A stretch of DNA of 64,000 bases, taken from CAIODY01 sp046051225 (GTDB taxonomy: Bacteria > Bacteroidota > Bacteroidia > Chitinophagales > CAIODY01). Position numbers and translations under genes: made by a program. Positions within the stretch are counted from its first letter, which is position 1. Each line of letters begins with the position of its first letter. Location of the stretch: NCBI GenBank assembly GCA_046051225.1, contig JBJOOR010000007.1:62001-126000 (forward strand), in the 5' to 3' direction. Positions 1 to 8,515 of this stretch are shown here, piece after piece. The notes under the pieces are model-generated. The model saw only the letters and a program-made list of their open reading frames with translations. It was not told the DNA's origin and did not search any database.

Positions 1-175
1 CCGAAAGATGCGACACATTGGTTTCTTGATTGATTTTTTCCTGATGTTTTAATTCTTCGGCATAATAATTTGGTGTTACCAAATCCATTTTTTCATTCAT
101 TGATTTAATAGCTAAGAATGCAATTCCAGCTGCAAAAGCCAGATAAACAAAGAGTATTTTATATCCCCAATTCAT
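1..175 (-). CDS. ccoH: CcoH/FixH family protein, N-terminal part (cut by window edge)
   Basis: The first 58 residues are visible, starting MNWGYKILFVYLAFAAGIAF, and the gene runs off the left end of the window. A single N-terminal membrane helix is followed by a periplasmic stretch containing VTPNYYAEE, the typical FixH pattern. FixH/CcoH helps assemble and stabilise cbb3-type cytochrome oxidase. It begins 18 bp after the ccoG stop and is very likely co-transcribed with it. The ATG is unambiguous because it immediately precedes the helix. Confidence 0.85.
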   Translation of the reverse strand, partial: MNWGYKILFVYLAFAAGIAFLAIKSMNEKMDLVTPNYYAEELKHQEKINQETNVSHLS

Positions 176-193
176 AAGAAAAAATTTTTGTGA

Positions 194-1615
194 TTAATTA
201 TATTTTTCTGGTCCAATAAATTTTGCTTTAACGCTTTTAATTTTTTTATCCTCACCATCATCTACCACAACTTTAAATTCTGTTTTCCATCCGTGAAGCT
301 CTTCGGGCTTGAGTTTGATGAAAAATTCCATGGCTGCATAATCTTCTTTTTTCACCACCCAATTGCTACTTCCAACTGGAACAATTTCACCTTTTACACC
401 TTCCAAATGCAAATGAATAGGAATGTCGTGTCGGGTTTTATTCGCCAATTTTAAGTTGTATAAATTTGAGAAACTTCCATCCGAATATTTTTGATAACTC
501 ATACCTGAAACCCTCATCAATGTTACATCTACTTCACTTCGGCTGATTAATAAAAATGCTAACAACGATATTAATAAAGTAAGGACTGCGGTGTATGCTT
601 TCAATCGTGTATTGAAAACTAATTTTCTTCCACGACGAATAGAATTATCAGATGCATAACGCACCAATCCAACTGGTTTATGAATGTTGGTCATGATTTC
701 ATCACAAGCGTCAATACAAGCTGTGCAATTCACACATTCCATTTGTGTACCGTTGCGAATGTCAATACCAGTAGGGCATACACGAACACAAGCTTTGCAA
801 TCAATGCAATCACCATGCTCATTTTTTTCTTCGGCAGTTGATAATTTTCCACGAGGTTCGCCACGAACTTTATCATAAGCCACCACGATAGAATTTTTAT
901 CTAACAACACACCTTGCAATCTTCCGTAAGGACAAACCACGATGCAAGCCTGCTCACGAAACCACCAATAAACAAAAAAGAAAACAGTAGTGAAAATGAG
1001 CAACGAAATGAAAGTACCGATGTTTTCAGATGGATTTTGATAGTATGCTAACACACTGTCCATACTTATTAAATACGACAAGAAATAATTAGCGATGATA
1101 AATGAAATGGCAAAAAAGATAATGAATTTTGTTACACGTTTTCGGATTTTAAATCCATTCCAAGGCATTTGTTTTAATTGATTTTGCTTGTTGAAATCGC
1201 CATCTAAAAAGTATTCGATTTTACGAAAAACCATTTCCATAAAAATGGTTTGCGGACAAGCCCATCCACAAAATATCCTTCCAAACGCAACGGTGAAAAC
1301 AATGATGAACACTACAAATGTGAGCATCCCGATGCCGAAAATAAAAAAATCTTGAGGCCAAAAAACCATACCGAATAAGATGAATTTTCTACCCAATACA
1401 TTCAGCATAAACAAAGGCTCATCATGCACTTTGATGAATGGCAAAATCAAAAACACCAACAAATAAAAATAGCTGAAATAGCTACGAATCTTATACAGCC
1501 TGCCTTTGGGCTGCTTTGGATGAATATAATTTCGAGAGCCATCTTTTTTTATAGTAGCTACCGAATCACGAAACGAACCTTTTGGGTCGAAGTCGGAAGA
1601 GATTTGATTGTCCAT
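194..1615 (-). CDS. ccoG: cbb3 oxidase accessory protein CcoG (FixG family)
   Basis: 473 residues, usual length for CcoG. It is a membrane polyferredoxin linked to copper handling during cbb3 oxidase maturation. Visible marks are several membrane helices in the first half, CGWACPQTIF and CPYGRLQG as in the NapH/CcoG family, and two ferredoxin motifs, CIDCKACVRVCP and CVNCTACIDACD, after residue 260. The C-terminal ~110 residues form an immunoglobulin-like periplasmic domain (FixG_C) behind a last helix. It is separated from ccoP by a terminator and has its own promoter with two Crp/Fnr-type sites, so ccoGH form a separate transcription unit from ccoNOQP. Confidence 0.95.
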   Translation of the reverse strand: MDNQISSDFDPKGSFRDSVATIKKDGSRNYIHPKQPKGRLYKIRSYFSYFYLLVFLILPFIKVHDEPLFMLNVLGRKFILFGMVFWPQDFFIFGIGMLTFVVFIIVFTVAFGRIFCGWACPQTIFMEMVFRKIEYFLDGDFNKQNQLKQMPWNGFKIRKRVTKFIIFFAISFIIANYFLSYLISMDSVLAYYQNPSENIGTFISLLIFTTVFFFVYWWFREQACIVVCPYGRLQGVLLDKNSIVVAYDKVRGEPRGKLSTAEEKNEHGDCIDCKACVRVCPTGIDIRNGTQMECVNCTACIDACDEIMTNIHKPVGLVRYASDNSIRRGRKLVFNTRLKAYTAVLTLLISLLAFLLISRSEVDVTLMRVSGMSYQKYSDGSFSNLYNLKLANKTRHDIPIHLHLEGVKGEIVPVGSSNWVVKKEDYAAMEFFIKLKPEELHGWKTEFKVVVDDGEDKKIKSVKAKFIGPEKYN

Positions 1616-1660
1616 TTTGTTGTAGTGGTATTGAAAAAGGATTTACCTTTTTATCCGCTA

Positions 1661-1725
1661 CAAAATTACATCTCAAGGCTTTGGAGCTAACTGATAGGTG
1701 TCAAAGCAAAACATGATTTCGGTCA
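1661..1725 (-). promoter_or_regulatory. ccoG promoter: tandem Crp/Fnr-type sites plus -7 element
   Basis: Two TGAYnnnnRTCA inverted repeats: distal TGATTTCGGTCA (1714-1725) and proximal TGATAGGTGTCA (1692-1703), starts 22 bp apart. On the minus strand a perfect TAnnTTTG element, TAATTTTG, lies at 1668-1661, its first T 29.5 bp from the proximal site centre. The predicted transcription start is about 1654, leaving a leader near 40 nt before ccoG. Sites and spacing are seen directly; activation by a Crp/Fnr protein is inferred. Confidence 0.75.
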
Positions 1726-1750
1726 GTTTTTTGAGAAAATAGATTTCTGT

Positions 1751-1792
1751 AAAAACAAAAAAGTTGTTGAAGTATTCACTCCAACAACTTTT
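1751..1792 (-). terminator. Rho-independent terminator after ccoP
   Basis: An 11-bp stem (AAAAGTTGTTG pairing with CAACAACTTTT, 1759-1792) with a 12-nt loop. On the minus strand it is followed by a T-rich run complementary to 1751-1762. It ends the ccoP transcript and isolates ccoGH. Confidence 0.8.
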
Positions 1793-1812
1793 CTTTTTAG
1801 ATTTTATTTCAA

Positions 1813-3018
1813 CTATTTTTTTACCACCACAGTGCTGTCCGTTTTTTTTGTAGCAGTTGAATCACTTGCTGCTCTGCCATCTTCATACTTATCACCTTGT
1901 GGTGCTTTTGCATTGGGCGGATTAGTACCGTGTAAAGTTTTTACATAACTGGCAATTTCGCTGATTTGTTTTTCGTTGTATTTCACCAACCACGATTGCA
2001 TTCCTTTATCAGGATAACCATTTTTAATCGAGTGGAAAATATCATTCAACGAACCTTTGTGCAACCAATAATCATCCGTTAAATTTGGACCTGCACCACC
2101 TTCACCCAACTGACCGTGACATGGGAAACAATCGGTTTTGAAAATTTGCATACCTCTGTCAAGCCCTGCTGCATCAGCCATTGGTACATTATTTTCATCT
2201 ACTTTGTCTTTATTTTCAGCATCAAATTTTTCTTTTGCAATTCGTGCATCTTCCATTTGTGCTTCATATTCTTGTGTTGGATTTTTTCCAATTCCAGCAA
2301 TTTGGAACATGTATATGTAAATGACAGCCACCACAATCGTAATGTAGAAGCCATACTTCCACCATGGTGGTAAAGCATTGTCCAATTCTTTGATGCCATC
2401 ATAATCATGGTCTAATAAAACATCCGCTTCTTTCTCAACAGGCACAGCTTTGGTGAAAACTTTTTTATCCAAATCGTGCCACCAATTGGGCACGATTGAA
2501 TTTGATTCTTTTACTGCATCTGGTTTGATGTCAAACAAATTGCGATGCAAATTTCTAATCACACCACCCAAATAAAAGATGGCAAAAATTTCCACCACAA
2601 TGGCAGCAATGAAAACATCCAGTGCCATTCCAGTTACGCCGCCCAAATTCATTGAAGTGTCGGAAGCCGCTGCTGTAGCATCTTGAGCAAAGGTTGAAGA
2701 AGAAAGTAAACTCAATCCTAACAACACTAAAATCGCCACAACCACATTGTTCGATTTTTTATTTTTCTGTTTTTCAATTAATTGTTTGCTCAATAAAACA
2801 ATCACTTGCCCCATTCCCCAAATCACAATTCCTAACACAGCCACAATTAAGATGAGAAATACTTGCATCAAACTTTGTGTAGCTTCGGCTGGTGCCGCCG
2901 CCGCCGCTGAAGCCGCTGTGGTAGCTGCATCCTGCGCAATTGATAATTGTGATAACAAAACAGCTGCTATCATTAGCAACAATGATTTTCGGTTTTTTAA
3001 GAAAGAAAACAATTTCAT
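1813..3018 (-). CDS. ccoP: cbb3 oxidase cytochrome c subunit CcoP (single haem)
   Basis: 401 residues. CcoP passes electrons from periplasmic cytochromes to the oxidase core. An N-terminal signal-like helix ending SIAQDA is followed by more membrane helices. The second segment contains another signal-like stretch ending STFAQDA, so the N-terminus looks internally duplicated. A CcoP_N-like anchor (HRNLFDIKPD, then LPPWWKYGFYITI) leads to one cytochrome c domain with CFPCH at residues 297-301 and a likely methionine ligand in YPDKGMQSW. Proteobacterial CcoP usually has two haems; one is common in Bacteroidota. The tail is low complexity, rich in D/S/T/K. Last gene of the ccoNOQP unit. Confidence 0.93.
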   Translation of the reverse strand: MKLFSFLKNRKSLLLMIAAVLLSQLSIAQDAATTAASAAAAAPAEATQSLMQVFLILIVAVLGIVIWGMGQVIVLLSKQLIEKQKNKKSNNVVVAILVLLGLSLLSSSTFAQDATAAASDTSMNLGGVTGMALDVFIAAIVVEIFAIFYLGGVIRNLHRNLFDIKPDAVKESNSIVPNWWHDLDKKVFTKAVPVEKEADVLLDHDYDGIKELDNALPPWWKYGFYITIVVAVIYIYMFQIAGIGKNPTQEYEAQMEDARIAKEKFDAENKDKVDENNVPMADAAGLDRGMQIFKTDCFPCHGQLGEGGAGPNLTDDYWLHKGSLNDIFHSIKNGYPDKGMQSWLVKYNEKQISEIASYVKTLHGTNPPNAKAPQGDKYEDGRAASDSTATKKTDSTVVVKK

Positions 3019-3076
3019 ATCGTTTGTTTTTAGTTCAGTTTTTTGTTTTTGAAATCAATTACTTCATTCTATTTTG

Positions 3077-3167
3077 AATAGCACACAGATTGAACTGATT
3101 TTTTATGATTAGAACGGATTTTAAAATCTGTGTAAATCCATCACATCCGTTAAATCAGTGTGCTATT
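3077..3167. repeat. Dispersed intergenic repeat B, copy 1 (ccoP-ccoQ gap)
   Basis: A palindromic element of about 90 bp. The left arm AATAGCACACAGAT is matched at the right end by ATCAGTGTGCTATT (one mismatch). The inside is built from variants of AGATTGAACTGATT and AAATCTGTGTAAATC. A related copy lies at 27483-27574. It has no ORF and sits between two genes of the oxidase operon, so it would be transcribed. Confidence 0.6.
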
Positions 3168-3178
3168 GTATTTTCAAA

Positions 3179-3343
3179 TTATTGCAAAGGCATGTTGGCT
3201 AATTCATCCACATGTTCTTTTCTCATCCTTTTCACCACAATTAATAATCCTACAAAAAATGCGAAGAAAATAATCAGTGAAACGATTGGATAAATAGCAG
3301 CATAGCGCATATTATCAGCGTATTGTTTGATGAATTTGAACAT
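3179..3343 (-). CDS. ccoQ: cbb3 oxidase small subunit CcoQ-like
   Basis: 54 residues starting MFKFIKQYADNMRY, with one central membrane helix (YPIVSLIIFFAFFVGLLIVV) followed by a basic stretch and a short cytoplasmic tail. Size, topology and position between ccoNO and ccoP fit CcoQ, which stabilises the cbb3 complex. A longer frame from 3367 would start with GTG inside repeat A, so the ATG at 3343 is preferred. CcoQ is poorly conserved, so the call rests mainly on context. Confidence 0.8.
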   Translation of the reverse strand: MFKFIKQYADNMRYAAIYPIVSLIIFFAFFVGLLIVVKRMRKEHVDELANMPLQ

Positions 3344-3362
3344 GACTTTTATTTTTTGATTT

Positions 3363-3526
3363 ACCACATAGAAACATAGTTATCATAGTTTTAGAAATCT
3401 TTGCTTTCGCTATGGTTCTCTATTTCAACTCGTTTCAAAATTTCAGAGTTGCATAGAAAATAAATTTTAACATAGAACTTCAACTAACTCTTCTCAACTA
3501 TTGTTTTCTATATGCCTATGTGGTTT
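3363..3526. repeat. Dispersed intergenic repeat A, copy 1 (ccoQ-ccoNO gap)
   Basis: About 165 bp, bounded by ACCACATAG on the left and CTATGTGGT on the right, i.e. terminal inverted repeats. The inside is rich in CATAG/CTATG words. A diverged copy in the opposite orientation lies at 15261-15415 between hmgA and hppD: by eye the two share long blocks such as CATAGTTATCATAGTTT and GCATAGAAAATAAATTT. No convincing ORF. Confidence 0.7.
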
Positions 3527-3530
3527 GTTT

Positions 3531-5672
3531 TTATTTTATGGTTAATGTATCTGTCTTATTTTGTTTAGAAATATCAACACCCAAACGTTGTAAGTAAGCA
3601 ATCACAGCAATGATTTCACGGTCGCTTTTTACTTCGATGTTATCAGCTTTCAAACTGTTGGTGATGCCTTCGGCTTGTTTCATCAAATCATCATTCGCTA
3701 TTTTTTCATAGCCAACAGGATAAGGCACACCCAACGTACGCATCGCATTGATCTTGGCTTCGGTGTTTAAAATGTCTAATTGTTTTTCAATCATAAATGC
3801 ATAAGCAGGCATCACCGAACCTTCACTCATAGATTGTGGCTCACGAAGATGGCGGAAATGCCAAGCATCAGATTTTTTCAAATTACCCACACCTTCACGA
3901 GCTAAATCTGGACCTGTGCGTTTGCTACCCCATTGGAATGGATGGTCGTAAACAAATTCACCAGCTTTAGAATATTCACCATAACGTTCAGTTTCACTGC
4001 GGAACGGACGAACCATTTGTGAGTGACATACATAACAACCTTCACGGATGTAGATATCACGACCTTGCAATTCAAGCGGTGTATATGGTTTCACACTGCT
4101 GATAGTTGGAATATTTGATTTGATTAAGAAAGTTGGAATCAACTCAACCATGCCACCAATAAGGATTACAACCAAACTCATGATTAACATTTGAACTGGT
4201 CTGCGTTCTAATAATCTATGCCAATGTTCGCCAGCATGAGGTACATAATTCTTTTCCAATGGTGCTGCTTCGGCTGCTTCGTTAGCAATCAATTTTCCCG
4301 AACGAACTGTTTTAAATAAATTGTAAACCATCACCAACACACCAATCAAATACAATGTGCCACCTAATGAACGCATGGCGTAGAAAGGCTTTAAGTGAAC
4401 TACTGTTTCTAAGAATGAATATTTTAATTGTCCACCTGGAGTAAATTCTTTCCACATTTCACTTTGTGTGAACCCTGCCCAATACATCGGAATAGCGTAG
4501 AAAATGATTCCCAATGTGCCAATCCAAAAATGGAAGTTGGCTAATTTTTTAGAGTATAATTTTGTTCCAAAAATTCTTGGCAACATCCAATACAACACAC
4601 CAAAAGTTAAGAAACCATTCCATCCCAATGCACCAATGTGAACGTGTGCAATAATCCAATCAGTAAAGTGTGCTACAGCGTTGATGTTTTTCAAACTCAA
4701 CATGGGTCCTTCGAAAGTTGCCATTCCATAGCAGGTTACAGCTACCACGAAGAATTTTAAAATTACATCGTCTCTCACTCTGTCCCATGCGCCACGAAGT
4801 GTGAGCAAACCATTTATCATTCCACCCCAACTTGGGAAAATCAACATGAATGAAAATACAACACCTAAAGATTGTGCCCAATTAGGCAAAGCTGTGTACA
4901 GCAAGTGATGTGGACCAGCCCAGATGTATAAAAATATCAAAGCCCAAAAGTGAATGATAGATAATTTGTAAGAAAATACTGGGCGATTTGCGGCTTTCGG
5001 CATAAAGTAATACATGATGCCCAAGTAAGGAGTTGTCAAGAAAAATGCAACTGCATTATGACCATACCACCATTGTACTAAAGCATCTTGAACACCAGCA
5101 TACAAAGAATAACTTTTCAAAAATGAAATCGGTAATTCCATTGAGTTAACAATGTGCAACACCGCAACTGTAACGAATGTGGCGATGTAAAACCAAATGG
5201 CCACATACAAATGTTTTTCTCTTCTTTTTATAATTGTACCAATCATGTTGATACCAAACACTACCCAAATCAAAGCAATAGCAATATCAATCGGCCATTC
5301 TAATTCGGCATATTCTTTACCACTTGTAATGCCCAATGGCAATGTGATAGCGGCTGCAACAATAATTAATTGCCATCCCCAAAAATGTATGTAGCTTAAA
5401 GTGTCGCTAAACATTCTTGTTTTCAACAAACGTTGCAATGAATAGTAAACACCCATAAACAATCCATTACCTACAAATGCGAAAATTACCGCATTGGTGT
5501 GCAACGGACGCAAACGCCCAAACGAACCATACTGTGTAATGTTGAGTTGCGGAAATACCAATTGCAGCGCTATATACAGCCCTGCTAACATTCCAACCAC
5601 TCCAAAAATAACGGAGGCGTAGGCGAAGTTTCGCACTATCTTGTTGTCGTAATAGAATTTTTCTACTTGCAT
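3531..5672 (-). CDS. ccoNO: Fused cbb3 oxidase subunits CcoN-CcoO
   Basis: 713 residues. The first ~470 are CcoN, the haem-copper catalytic subunit that reduces oxygen to water. Visible marks are about a dozen helices, LRPLHTNAVIFAFVGNG with an early haem-ligand histidine, WWYGHNAVAFFLTTPYLGIMYYFMPK, and AHVHIGALGWNGF. After a linker and a new membrane helix near residue 495, the rest is CcoO, a membrane-anchored cytochrome c with CYVCH at 546-550 and a distal SVMPAYAFM methionine. Fusion of the two subunits is known in Bacteroidota. It follows ccoS by 62 bp in the same orientation. Start ATG is clear. Confidence 0.96.
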   Translation of the reverse strand: MQVEKFYYDNKIVRNFAYASVIFGVVGMLAGLYIALQLVFPQLNITQYGSFGRLRPLHTNAVIFAFVGNGLFMGVYYSLQRLLKTRMFSDTLSYIHFWGWQLIIVAAAITLPLGITSGKEYAELEWPIDIAIALIWVVFGINMIGTIIKRREKHLYVAIWFYIATFVTVAVLHIVNSMELPISFLKSYSLYAGVQDALVQWWYGHNAVAFFLTTPYLGIMYYFMPKAANRPVFSYKLSIIHFWALIFLYIWAGPHHLLYTALPNWAQSLGVVFSFMLIFPSWGGMINGLLTLRGAWDRVRDDVILKFFVVAVTCYGMATFEGPMLSLKNINAVAHFTDWIIAHVHIGALGWNGFLTFGVLYWMLPRIFGTKLYSKKLANFHFWIGTLGIIFYAIPMYWAGFTQSEMWKEFTPGGQLKYSFLETVVHLKPFYAMRSLGGTLYLIGVLVMVYNLFKTVRSGKLIANEAAEAAPLEKNYVPHAGEHWHRLLERRPVQMLIMSLVVILIGGMVELIPTFLIKSNIPTISSVKPYTPLELQGRDIYIREGCYVCHSQMVRPFRSETERYGEYSKAGEFVYDHPFQWGSKRTGPDLAREGVGNLKKSDAWHFRHLREPQSMSEGSVMPAYAFMIEKQLDILNTEAKINAMRTLGVPYPVGYEKIANDDLMKQAEGITNSLKADNIEVKSDREIIAVIAYLQRLGVDISKQNKTDTLTIK

Positions 5673-5734
5673 ATTGTTTAGAATTGAATTTTTATTTTGA
5701 ATTAGATTTTCGATTTTAAATAACCGCTGACTTT

Positions 5735-5884
5735 TTATTTTTCTATTTCGTTGTCGAATAACATTCTTACCGAAGGCGTATAATCATCATCGTATTGTCC
5801 GTTTTTAACACTCCATAAAAAAGCAACCAAGAAGCCTCCTGCTACCAAAATACTTGCACCGATTAAGAGGAAAATTGCGCTCAT
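5735..5884 (-). CDS. ccoS: cbb3 oxidase maturation protein CcoS
   Basis: 49 residues, MSAIFLLIGASILVAGGF then a short tail containing GQYDDDYTPSVRML. One N-terminal membrane helix followed by the GQYDD pattern is diagnostic of CcoS, a small protein needed for inserting cofactors into cbb3 oxidase. It heads the ccoS-ccoNO-ccoQ-ccoP unit, 98 bp after the ccoI stop, and is directly preceded by a paired Crp/Fnr-type promoter. Confidence 0.93.
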   Translation of the reverse strand: MSAIFLLIGASILVAGGFLVAFLWSVKNGQYDDDYTPSVRMLFDNEIEK

Positions 5885-5908
5885 GGAGTTGATTTATTAT
5901 TTACTTCG

Positions 5909-5977
5909 CAAAGCTACTGTGGCTGTTTTCTGGGTGAAATGACTGTAATCAAAATCAAACATGATTTGAATCATGTT
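5909..5977 (-). promoter_or_regulatory. ccoS-NOQP promoter: tandem Crp/Fnr-type sites plus -7 element
   Basis: The distal site TGATTTGAATCA (5962-5973) sits in a perfect 8-bp-arm palindrome, AACATGAT-TTGA-ATCATGTT (5958-5977). The proximal site TGACTGTAATCA (5940-5951) is 22 bp downstream. A perfect -7 element, TAGCTTTG, lies on the minus strand at 5916-5909, 29.5 bp from the proximal site centre. The predicted start is about 5902, some 18 nt before ccoS. Same geometry as the ccoG promoter. Confidence 0.78.
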
Positions 5978-5981
5978 GTAT

Positions 5982-8390
5982 TTAAAGATTCATTTTTCTT
6001 GCTGAAAAAGATGAAGCAGCAATTACAAAAAGAACAATACTGATACTGCTCAACGGCATCAAAATAGCAGCCACCATTGGCGACAAATGCGAACTCACAG
6101 CAAAGGATTCACCAACAATATTGTAGAGTATGGATAACACAAAACTTGCTGCCACAATTTTCTTTTCGCTTTTTGCATAGCGCATAAATGCAGCTAATTT
6201 TTCCATTTTATTACCATCCAAAATAGCATCGCAAGCAGGTGTGAATAAAGCTGTATTATCAGTAACGGCAATGCCTGCGTCGCTTTGCATCAATGCACCA
6301 GCATCATTTAATCCATCACCAAGCATTAACACTTTTCTGTTTTTATCTTGTTGCAAATGCTCGATGTAACGTAATTTATCTTGCGGATTTTGATTGAATT
6401 TTAACACAGCTTTTTCACCAAATAATTTTTGCAGATTGTTTTTTTCTGAATCATTATCGCCAGATAAAACGTGCAATTCGTAATTCATCTTTTGCAAATT
6501 GTTAATTGCTTTGTCGATATTTTTTCTGTATTGATTGGCAAATTCAAAATGCCCCACATAAACATGATTCACTTCCACATGCACAGTGGTAGCTTGTTGT
6601 GGCGCATCGGCATTGAAAATAAAATTAGCTGAACCAATTTTAACCACTTGATTATTGATGGTAGCAATGATTCCTTTTCCTTTTATTTCTTCAAATTTTT
6701 CAACAAATAATTTTTCTTCTGCTTTCAAAAAATCGCAAATCATTTTACTCAACGGATGCGATGAATGCGAACAAACAGATTTTATTATCGCAGCATTTTC
6801 ATTGGTTAATTCTTTGCCAATAAATTTAACATCGTTAAAGTGTTGTGCAGTCAGCGTTCCAGTTTTATCAAATACAATCGTGTTCACTTTTGCTAATGAT
6901 TCAATCACCGAATTATTTTTCAAGTACATTTTGTTTTTACCAAAATGACGTAACATGTTTCCAAATGTAAAGGTGGCTGAAAGCAGCAATGAGCAAGGGC
7001 ATGCAACAATCAACACCGAAGTAACTACATGCAAAATCATGGTAGGATTTACAAACCACCAAAAAATTGCGCCACCAATTGCAATGCTAAAAAGCACGAT
7101 GGTAAAATATCTGCTCCAAGGATGGATGAAAGATTCTTTGGTGTTTTTTGCATTTCTGAAAACAGAATTGTTCCACAATTGTGTGATGTAACTTTGCGAA
7201 ACATCATTCACTACTTCCAACTCAATCGCAGTTCCAGCTTGCTTTCCACCAGCATAAATCAATTCGCCATTCAATTTTGAAACTGGCAAATTTTCACCGC
7301 TGATAAAACTATAATCAATATTGGCAGTCCCTTTTTTCAAAACAGCATCCGCAGGAATTAATTCGCCATTTCGAATTAAAATAGTGTCGCCTTTTTGCAA
7401 TTGTGTAACCGTAATTTGTTTTTCAATTCCATTCAAAATTTTAGTTACGCCTAAAGGAAAATAAGATTTATAATCTCTGTCAAACGAAAATGAATCGTAA
7501 GTTTTGTTTTGAAACCAGCGACCAACCAACATGAAAAACACAATGCCTGTGGCTGAATCTAAAAATCCAGCACCGCTACCAGTAAGGATTTCATAGTAAC
7601 TTCTTGAAAATGCAATCAATGAGGCTAATGCAATTGGTGCATCAATATTGATGATGCCTTGTCGGAAACATTTGAATGCAGAAATGAAAAATTCGCCTGC
7701 CGACCAAAATAAAACTGGCAGCGACAAAGCAAAAATCAAGTAAGAAAAAGTTTGCTTTAAGCCTTGCTGTTCAATGTGTCCACCCGAAAAATATTCAGGG
7801 AAACTCAACATCATAATATTGGCAAATGCAAAGCCTGCCACACCAATTTTATAAATCGCAGTTTTGTTGACAGCTGCTTTCTTCTTTTCGGTAGTAGTTC
7901 TTTGTAAATTGATTAACGGCTCGTAACCTATGAAGGATAAGAGTTCTACCACTTTTCGCAAACTGATGATTTGTGGATTGAACGAAATGAAAATTTCTTT
8001 TCGTTGAAAATTGGTTTGTGATTTTATAACACCTGCATTGATGCGATGCAAATTTTCTAACAAATAAACACACGATGCACAGTGCATTTGCGGCAAGTAA
8101 AATGTTACCGTCATTAATGTTTCACTTGAAAACGAAACGATTTTTTTTACCGTAGTTTCATCCTCTAAATATGCAAAGCGATTGCCAGCAAACTTTCCTT
8201 TGGCGGTGAGTCCAGGGTTTTTATCAAAATCATAATAAGCACACAAATTGTTATCATTCAACAATAAAAAAACTTGCTTGCAACCTTCGCAGCAAAAGTT
8301 TTTTTCTTCGAGATGAATTGTAGAATCGCAGGTTTCACCGCAGTGAAAACAATTAGTTGATATGGAAGTAGCTTTTGACGTAGTGATAAT
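5982..8390 (-). CDS. ccoI: Copper-translocating P-type ATPase for cbb3 oxidase assembly, CcoI
   Basis: Exports copper for the cbb3 active site. Numbered from the TTG at 8264: HMA domain with HCASC (62-65), SGEN (322-325, the actuator TGE loop variant), CPC metal site (422-424), phosphorylated DKTGTLT (D466) and GDGLNDAGAL. The frame continues upstream of 8264 with a typical CcoI cysteine-rich domain (FHCGETC, then FCCEGC), so 8264 is too late a start. Between the stop at 8405-8403 and 8264 there is no ATG, GTG or TTG in frame. The coordinate 8390 marks an ATT codon and is only a guess. The predicted promoter ends just upstream, so the leader must be very short. Confidence 0.92.
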   Translation of the reverse strand: MITTSKATSISTNCFHCGETCDSTIHLEEKNFCCEGCKQVFLLLNDNNLCAYYDFDKNPGLTAKGKFAGNRFAYLEDETTVKKIVSFSSETLMTVTFYLPQMHCASCVYLLENLHRINAGVIKSQTNFQRKEIFISFNPQIISLRKVVELLSFIGYEPLINLQRTTTEKKKAAVNKTAIYKIGVAGFAFANIMMLSFPEYFSGGHIEQQGLKQTFSYLIFALSLPVLFWSAGEFFISAFKCFRQGIINIDAPIALASLIAFSRSYYEILTGSGAGFLDSATGIVFFMLVGRWFQNKTYDSFSFDRDYKSYFPLGVTKILNGIEKQITVTQLQKGDTILIRNGELIPADAVLKKGTANIDYSFISGENLPVSKLNGELIYAGGKQAGTAIELEVVNDVSQSYITQLWNNSVFRNAKNTKESFIHPWSRYFTIVLFSIAIGGAIFWWFVNPTMILHVVTSVLIVACPCSLLLSATFTFGNMLRHFGKNKMYLKNNSVIESLAKVNTIVFDKTGTLTAQHFNDVKFIGKELTNENAAIIKSVCSHSSHPLSKMICDFLKAEEKLFVEKFEEIKGKGIIATINNQVVKIGSANFIFNADAPQQATTVHVEVNHVYVGHFEFANQYRKNIDKAINNLQKMNYELHVLSGDNDSEKNNLQKLFGEKAVLKFNQNPQDKLRYIEHLQQDKNRKVLMLGDGLNDAGALMQSDAGIAVTDNTALFTPACDAILDGNKMEKLAAFMRYAKSEKKIVAASFVLSILYNIVGESFAVSSHLSPMVAAILMPLSSISIVLFVIAASSFSARKMNL

Positions 8391-8397
8391 TTTTATG

Positions 8398-8494
8398 CAA
8401 AATTATTTTTGAACCTAAGCCAGCAACATGACGAAGGTCATACCCGTTGTTGATACTGATTAGTGTTTGCAGGTATTAGTAAAGCAGACTTTTG
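8398..8494. promoter_or_regulatory. Divergent ccoI/tnaA promoter region with shared Crp/Fnr-type sites
   Basis: TGACGAAGGTCA (8429-8440) is a perfect TGAYnnnnRTCA site. Twenty-two bp away, TGATACTGATTA (8451-8462) matches with one change. Towards ccoI (minus strand), TAATTTTG at 8405-8398 is a perfect -7 element 29.5 bp from the first site. Towards the tryptophanase, GACTTTTG at 8487-8494 (one mismatch) lies 30.5 bp from the second. Each site is thus proximal for one gene and distal for the other, so one pair could drive both directions. Confidence 0.7.
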
Positions 8495-8515
8495 CACCCA
8501 AAATTTATCCAACCA

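Noticed and set aside
3105..3293. 62-residue plus-strand ORF overlapping ccoQ
   Set aside because: Antisense to ccoQ and repeat B, no recognisable feature.
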